Origin: Lunularia cruciata
Lineage: Eukaryota > Streptophyta > Marchantiopsida > Lunulariales > Lunulariaceae
Reading direction: 5' to 3'
DNA: 64,000 bases
Assembly: GCA_948567375.1 (NCBI GenBank)
Contig: OX419755.1
Coordinates: 25,808,517-25,872,516, forward strand
Below the pieces are notes generated by a model, which ran no database searches, was not told the DNA's origin, and worked only from the letters and a program-made list of their open reading frames with translations. This document shows positions 21,587-31,110 of this stretch, piece after piece; position 1 is the stretch's first letter, and each line of letters begins with the position of its first letter. The position numbers and the translations under genes are program-made.

Positions 21587-21683
21587 AGAGGCAGATATGA
21601 AGAGGTGCATTGTCATTTTGGATCTGCAGGTTAGAACAGTTGTTGTAGAACGGTATAGTTGTTAGAACTGCCAATTTGTTCAC

Positions 21684-21691
21684 TATTTAAG
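21684..21691 (+). promoter_or_regulatory. Conserved LTR TATA box, copy D
   Basis: TATTTAAG in the context CACTATTTAAGAGTGGCATT. The same box occurs at matching positions in I (2883), J (5410), A (23768), S (40355), B (43611) and H (about 61830). It lies about 670 bp before the LTR end and about 100 bp after the ORF-L stop. It is the likely core promoter of the genomic RNA and marks U3/R. Confidence 0.7.
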
Positions 21692-22360
21692 AGTGGCATT
21701 TGTAGAGAAATGTTGTTCAATGCTCATTATTTCTGAGAATAGATAAAGCAAAGTGTTGTGAAGTAGTGCTCGTCGCTTGAGCTTGATTCTGAGTATCAAC
21801 TTTGCAATTGTGTTTGTGAGTGTTTGGAGAAATTCAAAGTGCAAGTCAAAGTGTTTGTTGGATGTTGGATTCCACAGCCTTGATCTTCATTCTATGTGTT
21901 TGATCCTAAGTGAAGTGCAATTGAAGCAATGCCTTGATAGATCTGAGAGGAATTGTAGTGATGGTAGTATTCTGCATTTGTGAGTGCAGTGCAAAGTTGA
22001 TGTGAAGCAATTTCAATCAAGGAAGTTGTGCCTTCAGTGGAGGGGTGGAACACAATTCTGAGGTGAAGTCATTTTGCAGTGAAGTGCCATTTTTGGGAGA
22101 GCCTGAATCATCACAATCAAGATTGTTTGGAAAGATTTGATGGAGTTGTGATTAAGAAGTGTGAATTTGTGACAAGACTGCAAATTAGTGCTTGTTTCTC
22201 TCTTCTGGGTGTGGTTTCTACCTGAGAGATTAAAGACGCAACCAAGAAGAACTGAAATTGTTACTTTGCTTTGTATTTGACCAATTCTGACTCGTATCTC
22301 TGCGGGAACAAACTTTACTTCCCCGATTACTGCAAAAGTGATATTTGCCGGGTTGTCATA

Positions 22361-22365
22361 GAACT
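22361..22365. repeat. Right TSD of element D (GAACT)
   Basis: It matches 11522-11526 exactly and lies immediately after the LTR end TGTCATA. Confidence 0.95.
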
Positions 22366-23040
22366 CATTAGGGTCTTCATCACATTCCGTCCCCTTGTAC
22401 TTCTGGCAAGCTTGTTTGGTAATAGGGAAAGAAGTCATGTTATTAGTCTGATGAGAAGGTTGAGATGGTGCCAAACTTGGTTGACCCAAGGTACTAGTTG
22501 GTGATTGTGCTTTGGATTCAGACCAGGGGTCCCAAGATACCAAATTCAACATTGGTTCTTCATTGAAAGGTACTTTGACTTCAACCCAAGTTTGAGGAAG
22601 AGAATCAATATCATCAATTTGCTCTTCAAGATCTTGATGAACTATTTGGGGGATCATATATAAGATATATTGGCACTCTTCTTTAGTCAATATTCATGGT
22701 GTCTTCCCACAAATCAAATCCTTCAAGTAACCAGCTCCCTTTGTCAGTGTCAATGTGTTGTGTCACAACAAGTATGTTTGTTTGCTTGCATCTTTCTTTC
22801 CCTTGGGATGAGGAGATGTAAATTAGTCTCACCACCCAACTTCTTCTTTCTTTTGTTCAAGTTCTTGCAAGGCTTCTTGAACTTCATGAAGAAGTTGTAA
22901 ATCAAATGCCTCTTTCTCAGATTCTTTGCTAGTGAATTTGCTCTTTTGGCATTCTTCTTCTTCACATTGTAAAGTTTGTATATGAGCCCTCTCCTCCTAT
23001 TTTTCTCTTGATGCAAACATTCATATTTGATGGACATTTA
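22366..23040 (-). pseudogene. gag: Element A: gag N-terminal part
   Basis: On the minus strand 22690-22366 encodes MTKEECQYILYMIPQ, the NLVSWDPWSES stretch and QACQKYKGTECDEDPNEF, directly upstream of the gag domain now at 11521. 23040-22750 encodes a basic N-terminal segment (SIKYECLHQEKNRRR) matching the region after the primer site in E (52793-52610). Breaks are present between the pieces. Co-linearity across D, together with D's TSD, shows that D split this gene. Confidence 0.8.
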
Positions 23041-23081
23041 GCATGCAATTGGCTTTTCATTCTTTCACCTGCATATTTGTA

Positions 23082-23099
23082 TCCTTGGTAACGGTGCAA
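23082..23099 (-). other. Primer-binding site of element A (tRNA-Asp-like, decayed)
   Basis: The minus strand reads TTGCACCGTTACCAAGGA, seven bases after the LTR end. It resembles the tRNA-Asp type TGGCGCCGTTGCCGGGGA with several changes. The E copy at 52857-52874 matches better. Confidence 0.6.
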
Positions 23100-23105
23100 A
23101 ATTCA

Positions 23106-25831
23106 TGCAACAACCCAACAAGTATCATTTTGCAGTGTTGATAGGTAATTATTTGTTCCCACAGATATATTGGTCAAAAATGGTCAAATACAAAGTGAAT
23201 AGTAACAAAAAGTTCTTTTTGGTTGCATCTTTAGCCTCTTGGGTAGAAATCACACCCAAAAGAGAGTAACAAGTGCTCAATTTGCAATCTTGTCATAAAT
23301 TAACAACACCCAGAATCACAATTCTTTGAATCCTTTCCAAATTGATATAGATTGTGATGATTCAGTTCTACCAAAGAAGGATACTTCACCATGAAGTGAC
23401 TTTGCTTTGGAATTGTGTTCCACCCCTCCACTAAAAGCACAACTTCCTCAACCAAAGTTGCTTTGCATCAATCCAACACTATATTCACAATTGCAAAATA
23501 CTACGAACACTATAATTCCTCACAAATTTTTCAAACGATTGATTTAATTGCTATCCACTCAAGATCATATGCATAGAATGAACATCAAGGCTCTAGAATC
23601 TAACATCTAACACTCATTGATTACAACTCAAACTTCTCCCAACACTCACAAACACACACAGGATTGATACTCAAAATTAAGCTAAAATGACAAGCATTGA
23701 GTTATAGCACTTTGCATTACTCAGCTTTGAAATGAATGATAAAGAGTAACAACTCACAATTAATGCCTTTAAATAGGCAATGCACTCAATAGTTACCTAA
23801 ACTACTTCAATTGCTACTTCACAAATCTGTAGATCCATAGTGTCACTCCACTTCTTCATATCTACCTCTCCAAATCTCAAACTTGTTACTCTAATCCAAT
23901 TCCATGTCTACTTCTACTTTAGCTTCTGCACCCAATGTAAGTACAATCTCCTCTTGACCTTGGGTCCATCTACTACTTTTACATTTTGTCTATTTCTATC
24001 ATATCTGTAGTCTAAACTTAAACTAAAGTCATAATCTGCTTAACTATTTCTTCCTTTCCTGTCCAAACTTCTTCTATTGACTCATGTAATTCACCCAAAA
24101 TCACAAACACTCCTCCATCAATGACATCACATCACGTTTCCTCCTTCACACTACTATAAATTCCTTCCAATCTTGATCTAATTAAGTCTAATCTAAGATA
24201 GACATTGTTTCTTACTGCAATGATCTTTCTATCTACTCTATCTTTCAAGTGAATTAACATTTTTCTCAGTTTGGTGTCCTTTGCTTTCCTCTTCCTTGTC
24301 TCTTGCTCAAGTAACTTCAACTTGTGCAATCTTGATTCCTCCAACTTTACTTCTTATTTGGTATTTAGCATTGATTTCAACCTCCCAGCAATCTCTCCTA
24401 TTAAGTCAAGTATCTTCTTCCAAACTAACTCCTCCTGAGTTCTTGCTACTTCCAACTCATTTTGATACATCTTAAACTCCTGTTCAAACTCCACTTTCAA
24501 TGTTTCTTTCTCCTTTGCATATTCAATAATTGAGCTTTTGCATGTTTCACTAGATCCTTCAACCTTTCTTCTTCTTGACTTCTACTCACAAATCCCCATT
24601 GCTAGGCCTGATCTTTCTCTATTGCAACCATTCTCAAGCTCTCCAACTCTTGCTCCATTACTACTATGATAGCCTTAGAATGCACTACTTCAAGTTGCAC
24701 ATCATTGAACTCCACCTTTAGTCTTTTGAATGTCATTTTCTACTCCTTCAATTCTTATCCTTGACACTCAATAATACTACCATGCTTCTCAAAACTCTCT
24801 TGAAAATTCTTGAAGTTATGCTTCTGATGTACCGCATCAACCTGAAGTACTTCAGCTTCCTCCTCTTCTTGGCTTAACTTCTCCTTCAACTCCAAGACTT
24901 TCTCACTCAAACACCTCGCCACTTGCAACTCATCTTTCACCTCCAGTTGATCTTGTTGCATCTCCTTCTTCTTATTCTACAATTCCAAAAGCAATAGACA
25001 AATTATCTTTGACAAATACTCCACTCCTTTGAACTCTTCCACTTCACCCTTTTTGTCTTCTTTTTCCTCAACTTCAATAGGTGATTCTTCCATTAGTGCC
25101 TTACCATGAAGTCTTGATACTCTCATCTTCAACTTATTTCCTCCAAGTTATCTTCTTCTTCATTTGCTCAACTTGGTCCTGTAGTTGCAAACTGTAGATC
25201 TCTCTTCAATCTCACTCCTAAAGGAGACACCAATGTTGGCTCCTGTTCCCCCTCCTCCAAGATATCCACTTTGGCCAACTCCAAGTACTACCTATCTCCT
25301 CCTTCCATGCATTCAATTTTTGCATGGAACTCCCTATCATCTTCTTTAGTCCCTTCATACACCAATTGCTAAACCTTGGGCTCTCCATCACCCTTGCTTG
25401 ACTCCTTATTCTATAGCATAAATTTATTGTCTTCTTCTTTTGAGTCCTCACCTTTGCTCTTGGCTTTACCTTGATACTCTTCTCCTAACGACAACTCCAC
25501 CATTGCTCTGTGCCTTGGGTTCAATCTCCTTGTCTTTCTTGATTGAATTGGGGATACTGCATTCTTGGGTCAATTCCTCTTCCTCAACTTTGGCTTTGGA
25601 ATGGATATTGACACAATTCTTTCTCATCCTATTTTGCAAAGTCTTTGTTTCTTCCTTGGATCTACCTTAAGTAATATTGCTCATCCGCTTCCGCATCTTG
25701 ACTGGATGGAAATACAACACCATCACCTTCTTCTCCTCCATGTTGTGGAGATTCAACTTGAAATAAAGATGGGCTACAGATGGTACAAAGTAGTGTGGAG
25801 GCACATTCATCCTCTAATTCATGATCATTTG
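23106..25831 (-). mobile_element. Element A: 5' LTR, interrupted by LTR B
   Basis: On the minus strand the LTR ends at GGGTTGTTGCA (23106). It holds R-U5 to about 23740, CTATTTAAA near 23768-23776, then ORF-L up to the HYFAPFATHFYFGLN-equivalent at about 25790. At 25832 LTR B begins with TGTGACAATC and cuts A off. The rest of this LTR must lie beyond the right edge. 23106-23900 holds no gene. Confidence 0.8.
23900..25831 (-). pseudogene. ORF-L remnant in element A 5' LTR
   Basis: Recognisable pieces on the minus strand are 25847-25662 (LEDECASTLLCTICSPSLF, the frame-shifted HY/LGLN region), 25451-25218 (charged linker), 24961-24755 (QLEVKDELQVARCLSEKVLEL coiled coil) and 24344-24132 (ESRLHKLKLLEQETRKRKAK, then RVDRKIIAVRNNVYLRLDLI). 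The coiled-coil heptads at 24132-24960 remain clear. Many stops make it non-functional. It is the most decayed of the long ORF-L copies. Confidence 0.7.
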
Positions 25832-26385
25832 TGTGACAATCCAACAAGCATCACTTTTATAGTAATAAGTAAGTAATTGTTTGGTCCCATAGAGATACAA
25901 ACTAGAAATGGTCAAATACAATGTAAAAGTCACACAATACTTCTTCTTGGTTGCATCTCTACTCTCTTGGATAGAAACCACACCCAAAAGAGCGTAACAA
26001 GTGCTCAATTTGCAATCTGGTCACAAACAAATCACACCCATAATTGCAGTTCATCAATTTCTTCCAAACCAATCTCAATTGTGATAATTCAATTTTCCCA
26101 AAGAAAGCTACTTCACCACCAAAAAACTTTGCCTTGGAATTGTGTTCCACCCCTCCACTAAGGGCACAAATTCCTCAATAGAAGTGCTTTGCATCAATCC
26201 AGCATTGTGATCCCAAATGTAGAATGTTACAAACACAACAATTCTTCACAAATTTGTCAAGGTGTTGCATTGACTGCACTCCACTCAAGATCAAACAAAT
26301 AGAATGGAAATCAGAGCTATAGAATCCAACATCTAGCATACTCAAACTGTAATTTGAACTTCTCCAAACACTAACAAACACATAT
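25832..26385 (-). mobile_element. LTR B, segment 1 (R-U5 part)
   Basis: It begins TGTGACAATCCAACAAGC and follows the R-U5 of family G LTRs up to 26385, where chromovirus C starts. The LTR continues at 43493, again at 57951, and again at 60150. Flank before it: ATTTG. There is no coding potential. Confidence 0.85.
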
Positions 26386-26786
26386 TGTAAAAGACCAAAT
26401 CCAAGTAGAGAAATAGGAGAATGGAAACTTACATTGGGACACTTGAATGAGGGAAAACTCCAAATGCCTAGCATGAGCTTCAGCTTTGGTATTTATAGGT
26501 AGCATACAAGGCCCTTGAGAAGCTTCTCAAGAAGCTTCCTTGAGCCGCTTTCTTAGAGTGCAAGGCAAGTTAACTAGGAAGCTTCTCAAGAAGCTTCCTT
26601 CTAGAAGCTGCCTACTTGGCATGCAAGTTAAGCTAGTTAGAAGCTACTTGCTTGGAGCGCAAGTTAACTAGTCAGAAAACTTCCCAAGAAGCTTCCTAGA
26701 TGCTTTCAAAATATTCAAGGCTAATTTGGTTTATTCTCTACTTTGTTAGCCTTACTAACTATGTCACTAAACTCCATATTGTTACA
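26386..26786 (-). repeat. Element C 3' LTR (401 bp)
   Basis: The plus strand reads TGTAAAAGACC to ATATTGTTACA. The 5' copy is 411 bp because it has an extra 10 bp (TTCTAGAAGC) at about 39565. The minus-strand TATA (TATAAATA) is at 26490-26497. Several GAAGCTTC palindromes lie just upstream of it (26516-26700). A purine-rich GCGGTGGGGCAATA adjoins the LTR at 26787-26800. Confidence 0.9.
26516..26700 (-). promoter_or_regulatory. Cluster of heat-shock-element-like motifs in C 3' LTR
   Basis: Repeated GAAGCTTC units (GAAnnTTC) and CTTCTAGAAG at 26598-26607 lie 20-200 bp upstream of the TATA at 26490-26497 on the minus strand. The nGAAn/nTTCn arrangement is the heat-shock-factor site. Whether it is bound is unknown. 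Confidence 0.45.
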
Positions 26787-26829
26787 TATTGCCCCACCGC
26801 TAGTTGGTGACGTCCTCGTCGTCATTGAA

Positions 26830-27221
26830 GCTTCAAACTCTTGGATGGCCATTTGTGCATTTTGGAGGTGAGAAAGAGGTTCTCATGTGGCATCATGAAG
26901 GGAGTACCCTTTCCAAAGGACCTTGTACTCCATATGGTGGCGGCGTCCTTATTGGATGCGACGACATGCAAGGATTTGATTAACTTCATACTCTTCATGA
27001 TCATTGATACAGATAGGGAGAGGAGGAGGTTGGACTCAAGAGGAGAAAGAAGAGGGGTTAGGAACAAAGGGTTTCAACTTGGAAACATGAAAGATAGGAT
27101 GGATGCGCATATGACAAGGCAAGGCAAGTCGATAAGCAATAGGAGAGACAATTTGGGTGACATCACATTTGGGAGACAATTTGGGTGACATTAGGGGCAA
27201 GTTTACAAACTTGGGTATCAA
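26830..27221 (-). pseudogene. pol: Element C: integrase C-terminus and chromodomain
   Basis: 27221-27036 on the minus strand reads PIAYRLALPCHMRIHPIFHV, SKLKPFV, the usual end of chromovirus integrases. 26990-26830 follows with EYEVNQILACRRI, MEYKVLWKGYS, EPLSHLQNAQMAIQEFEA, a chromodomain with the aromatic and WKGY signature. A stop sits where the conserved Trp of TWEP is expected, and others occur nearby. Chromodomains steer integration by binding histone marks in the family; this copy is dead. Confidence 0.82.
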
Positions 27222-28080
27222 GTGTGAGGGTTAGATTACTAGAGGATAATATAAATTTATCACCAACTTTAAAGGTGAGATCACGACAATGATGGTCCGC
27301 ATATTGTTTTTGACAATTCTGAGCAACAAGGAGGTGAGATTTGGCTTGTTGGAGAGATTTGGAGATGGTGGTCAAGAAGGTTGAAGTATGGGGAACTTGA
27401 GACGGAGTAGGAGCAAGAAGAGAATTTGGGACAAGCGGATCTTGGCCAAAATTGAGAAAGAAAGGAGAGAATCTATTGCTTGCCTATTTAGAATTATTGT
27501 ATGCAAACTCCGCAGCTGCAAGACATTGATCCCAATTGTTATGGTGAATGTTGACAAAGGCACAAAGCATATCTTCCAAAGTGCAATTTTCATGTTCAGT
27601 TCAGAGGATGATAGGCTGTGGACAAAGCAAGCTTGGTGCCAAGTAGCTAGAAGAGTGCTTGCCAAAACTTTCCGGTGAGGCAAGGATCACGGTCAGAAAT
27701 GAGTACACGTGGCATCGCATGATGTTTGAAGACATTATTGAAGTAGAGTTGCGCCAAGGTTGGAGCATCCACAATATCAACAGTTGGTGCTAAATAGATT
27801 TGCTTACTAAGCTTATCCACAAACACCACAATTGTTGTGTGACCTTGTTGTGTCTTGGGTAAGGAGGTGATGAGATCTAAGCTCACATGTTCCCAACGAG
27901 TAGCTGGAATGGGAAGTGGCTGAAGGAGTCCACTTGGCTTTTAATTACTGGCCTTGTTACATTGACAACTCTCACACAACTGGACAAAGGCCCGAACATC
28001 ATGTTGGGCCACCACCATTGGTGTTGGAGGGTGCCTAAGGTCTTGTCCACTCCCATGTGACCAGCTATTGGTAAATCATG
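27163..28080 (-). pseudogene. pol: Element C: integrase zinc region and core
   Basis: About 27990-27950 gives the CxxC part of the zinc finger (CESCQC). 27886-27647 encodes MSLDLITSLPKTQQGHTTI, VFVDKLSKQIYLAPT and VLISDRDPCLTGKFWQ, giving catalytic Asp 1 and Asp 2. 27683-27372 and 27375-27163 carry the rest of the core and the FKVGDKFILSSSNL type post-core motif. Frameshifts separate the parts. Confidence 0.78.
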
Positions 28081-29262
28081 GGCTTCTTGAGGGTGCTTAA
28101 GTCAAAGATCACCTTTGGCTGGAACATAGATCTGGCCGCATGGAATAGAAGGCCTTCCTTGAAGGACAAGGTGTTGTACTCCTTGTCGCATGTTGTTAGA
28201 CAACCATGTACCACTTGGAAGAAGAGATCTTGTTGTAGAGCTGATCAAAACTCATTATGGACCTTGGGGTCAATTGACACCATCGTAATTGCTGTTATGA
28301 TGAGAGGAAGAGCCTTCAAATCAGGTTGTTGTGATAGAGCATCAGGGATGACGTAGAACCAATCTGGTTTGAACTCAAGTTTCTTTGATTCTTCATGTAC
28401 TCCAAGTGTAGGGTCTGCAACAATGGCTTGTGATCAGTTTGCATGATCACTTGTTTCTCCAAGAGATAATGCCTCCATACCTTGGTGGCATATACCATTG
28501 CAAGTTGTTCCCAATGTCAAGCAAAGTAATTTCTTTCAGCTGTATTTAGTAGGCAAGACACAAAGGCAATGGGATGTAGTCCATCTGGGAATTCCTATTG
28601 CAACAAAGCTCCAATTGCAAAGTTAGAAGCATCAAAATCAACCACACAAGGTAGTTGAGGATCATAAAGTTGAAGAATGGGTCTTGAAGACACCATATGC
28701 TTTAACTTCTGGAATGCTTCTTCATGCTTGGTGGTCCACTAGAAGCTTGAGTTCCTTCCTAAGAGGTCAATCAATGGTGCAGCCACATGAGCATAATAGT
28801 GGATGAACTGTTGGTAAAAGCTGGCCAATCCATTGAATGCCCGTATTTCTATAACATCCTTTGGGGTAGGCATCAATAATGGCCTTGATCTTCTCTTCTT
28901 CCATCTTGATCCCCTCTAATGAGATCTTATGCCCCAAGAAGGTAGCCTCCATTTGCCAAAAGGTACACTTCAACTTCTTGCAGTAAAATTTCTATTGTCA
29001 TAGTTCTTAGGACTTCTCGTACATGATTCACATGTTCTACCTCTGTCTTGCTATAGATTAAGATATCATTTAAGAACACCACCATGGACCGATCCAATAG
29101 TCCATTGAACACCCAATGCATTTGATCCATGAAGACTGCTAGAGCATTGGTGAGTCCGATAGGTAGAACTCTCCACTCAAAATGCCCATACCTTGTGCAA
29201 AAGGTAGTCTTTTGCACATCCTCTCTATCAATAGGAATTTTCCAATAGCCGCTACAAAGATC
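28081..29262 (-). pseudogene. pol: Element C: RT C-terminal half and RNase H
   Basis: 29217-28927 encodes QKTTFCTRYGHFEWRVLPIG, LTNALAVFMDQ and MVVFLNDILIYSK, where the catalytic YxDD is LNDI. 28973-28767 has FLGHKISLEGIKMEEEKI. 28498-28316 has KVWRHYLLEKQVIMQTDHKP (RNase H). Stops and shifts occur throughout. The first half of the RT lies beyond element K at 37073-37730. Confidence 0.82.
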
Positions 29263-29953
29263 TGTGACCCAGCCTATCTCTCACTCAGGATGAACCTCTG
29301 ATGGCTATTATGGTAGGGCACCATGGACTAAGAAGGCACGGAACCCAAACTCCATCATACTCTTCCAAGGCTAACACTCCAAGACTCAAGACATTGCTCA
29401 CTAGAGAACTCAATGAGAGAGAGATAGTTGCAAATGAAAGAATGATGAGTACCTCCTCACCCCTTGTTTATATACTTGTGAAATAGTTACGTACCAAAGT
29501 TACTAATTACCGTAGTAACTCAAGTTACTAGACTAAAAGTCAAGTAAAGTCAAAAAGTAGAAAGGAATATCCATTCACATGGGCATATTCCCCTAAGCAT
29601 GTGGTCTTATCTTGACTCAACCACTAAGTCAAGGATTCCTTCACATGGGCTATCCTTGGACTAAAGAGAATCCAAAACAAAAAGGCTTGCGGGCCCAAGA
29701 GTTCTCAACTCTTTCCTCCAAGCCAAACACCTAGGAATAATACCAAGTCAACACACTAAAATCCAAAATAGTGGTGCTCATCTTTTCTACTTCCTCTAGA
29801 GTAAGGTCCCCTCTATCTTAGCTATGACTAACTTTAGCTAACCATGACTAATATAGAACCATCCTTTATCTCTATATAAATAATATCTCTTAAGTACTTG
29901 TAATACCAAGCTAAATATCACAATACCACACACATGCATAAATGAGTGTTACA
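29263..29953 (-). repeat. Element K 3' LTR (691 bp)
   Basis: The plus strand reads TGTGACCCAGCC to GAGTGTTACA. On the minus strand it starts TGTAACACTC, directly after the tract GTCCGGGGGTAAA (plus 29954-29966), a plausible polypurine tract. TATATAAAC lies on the minus strand near 29466-29474. Confidence 0.92.
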
Positions 29954-30001
29954 TTTACCCCCGGACTAAGTTTTCACTTTGTCCTCAAAGTGAAGGTCTC
30001 T

Positions 30002-30358
30002 CTACCTTCTATGGTACATCTTCAACTTATCATGGTTAATCCTATCAAAGTGTCTTCCTCCCAACTCCTTGAGATCATAAGTGTAATTTCTCCACACCTT
30101 CTCCACTATGAAAGGTCTAAAGTACTTAGGCAAAAACTTCTTTTGCACTCTCTTGAATTGAATAGAATCAAACAACATTACCCAATCACCTTCCTTGAGA
30201 GGCCCCACCTTCTTCTTGCCTTGCCTCTTGTCATAGCTCTCCTTTTGTTTCCTTTGGGCTTGCTCCACTCGAACCATAGCAACTACTCTTGCCTCTTCCA
30301 ACTCCATGAGTTGATTCTTCCTTGACTTCTCTACATCACCTCCTTGTGCTTTCTTCAA
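30002..30358 (-). pseudogene. pol: Element K: integrase C-terminal domain
   Basis: This frame of 118 residues continues the integrase after a frameshift at 30355-30358. It contains QAQRKQKESYDKRQGKKKVG, LKEGDWVMLFD, KFLPKYFRPFIVEKVW (GPY/F-like motif) and YDLKELGG. No chromodomain follows; the protein ends YHRR about 50 bp before the LTR. The domain binds DNA and helps multimerise integrase in relatives. Confidence 0.85.
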
Positions 30359-31104
30359 TCTCCTATGAATGCTTTGGAAGGTAGGAAGATCAAAGTGAAT
30401 AGTAAGGTAGACTCAATACCATAGACCAATTGAAATGGAGAATATCTGGTGGAAGTCTTCATGGTTGTCCTATACTCCCACAAAACTACATGAATCCTCT
30501 TGTCCCAATGATGTTTAGCCCCTTCCATTTCTGCATCTTTGGCCAACATCATGCACAAGGTCTGATTGGTTCTCTCTGCCAAGCCATTGGAATTTGGCTT
30601 ATAGGATGTAGTTACTCTATGTGTGATAGAGAAATGTCGTAGCATGGCTGTAGTAATGCTTCCTCCTCCTCTATCAGAAACCAACTCCAAAGGGCATCCA
30701 AACCTAGTGATAATGCATTCATAATGAAATCTACCCACTTCATCTTCATTCTTGTCCCTCAATGGTCTAGCCTCAACCCACTTGGTAAGGTAATCAGTAA
30801 CTACCACAATGTACCAATTGTTCCTTGGGGTTCTATTGAGAGGACCTAGAAAATCAATTCCCCACTTTTCAAAAGGTCCTAGCAATGGAATTGATCTAAG
30901 TGGTAGAGTGGATGTAGACTTTCTAGCAAAAGCTGGAAAAATATGACAAGTTTTGCAATAATCAAGACAATCCTTGAAAATCCCTCTCCAATGGTAACCT
31001 GCATCTAGAATCTTGAAAGCAGTCACCTTTCCTGCAAAGTGTCCTCCACATACTAAACCTTCATGAAACTCCTTTATGAGAAGGATAAACTCTTCCTCAC
31101 CCAC
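30355..31104 (-). CDS. pol: Element K: integrase zinc finger and catalytic core
   Basis: It shows the HHCC zinc site (EFHEGLVCGGHFA, then CLDYCKTC), KWGIDFLGPLNRTPRNNWYI with catalytic Asp 1, CPLELVSDRGG with Asp 2, and NSNGLAERTNQTLC with the catalytic Glu. It lies in the same frame as the RT-RNase H upstream, separated by one TGA at 31108-31110 that probably replaces CGA (Arg). The C-terminus is shifted to another frame at 30358. Confidence 0.9.
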   Translation of the reverse strand: MGEEEFILLIKEFHEGLVCGGHFAGKVTAFKILDAGYHWRGIFKDCLDYCKTCHIFPAFARKSTSTLPLRSIPLLGPFEKWGIDFLGPLNRTPRNNWYIVVVTDYLTKWVEARPLRDKNEDEVGRFHYECIITRFGCPLELVSDRGGGSITTAMLRHFSITHRVTTSYKPNSNGLAERTNQTLCMMLAKDAEMEGAKHHWDKRIHVVLWEYRTTMKTSTRYSPFQLVYGIESTLLFTLIFLPSKAFIGD

Positions 31105-31110
31105 TGCTCT

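Larger units (their letters stand above)
11527..22360 (+). mobile_element. Element D: family G retrotransposon, plus strand, with two internal deletions (TSD GAACT)
   Basis: The element is 10.8 kb and bounded by TGTGGTAACC and GGGTTGTCATA (the expected CACA with one C-to-T change) plus a perfect TSD. Its order is: 5' LTR part with ORF-L (11527 to about 14438), gag, protease, RT, RNase H, truncated integrase (to about 19636), then 3' LTR part (19637-22360). The 5' LTR lacks its R-U5 end, the primer site and gag N-terminus. The 3' LTR lacks its first ~1.03 kb, and the integrase C-terminus and polypurine tract are also gone. The second junction lies at a shared CAAT. Together the two partial LTRs cover the whole 3.77-kb LTR. 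Confidence 0.92.
19637..22360 (+). mobile_element. Element D: 3' LTR, lacking its first ~1.03 kb
   Basis: It starts in the middle of ORF-L (equivalent to 12556 in the 5' LTR) and runs through the ORF-L end (DRISN at about 21570), TATTTAAG at 21684-21691, and R-U5 to GGGTTGTCATA at 22360. From 21590 to 22360 there is LTR regulatory sequence only. The TSD GAACT follows. Confidence 0.9.

Noticed and set aside
26516-26700. GAAGCTTC repeats in C's LTR as a DNA-transposon TIR or CRISPR-like array.
   Set aside because: They are short, irregularly spaced and lie wholly inside a defined LTR shared by both ends of C. There are no spacers or terminal positions.
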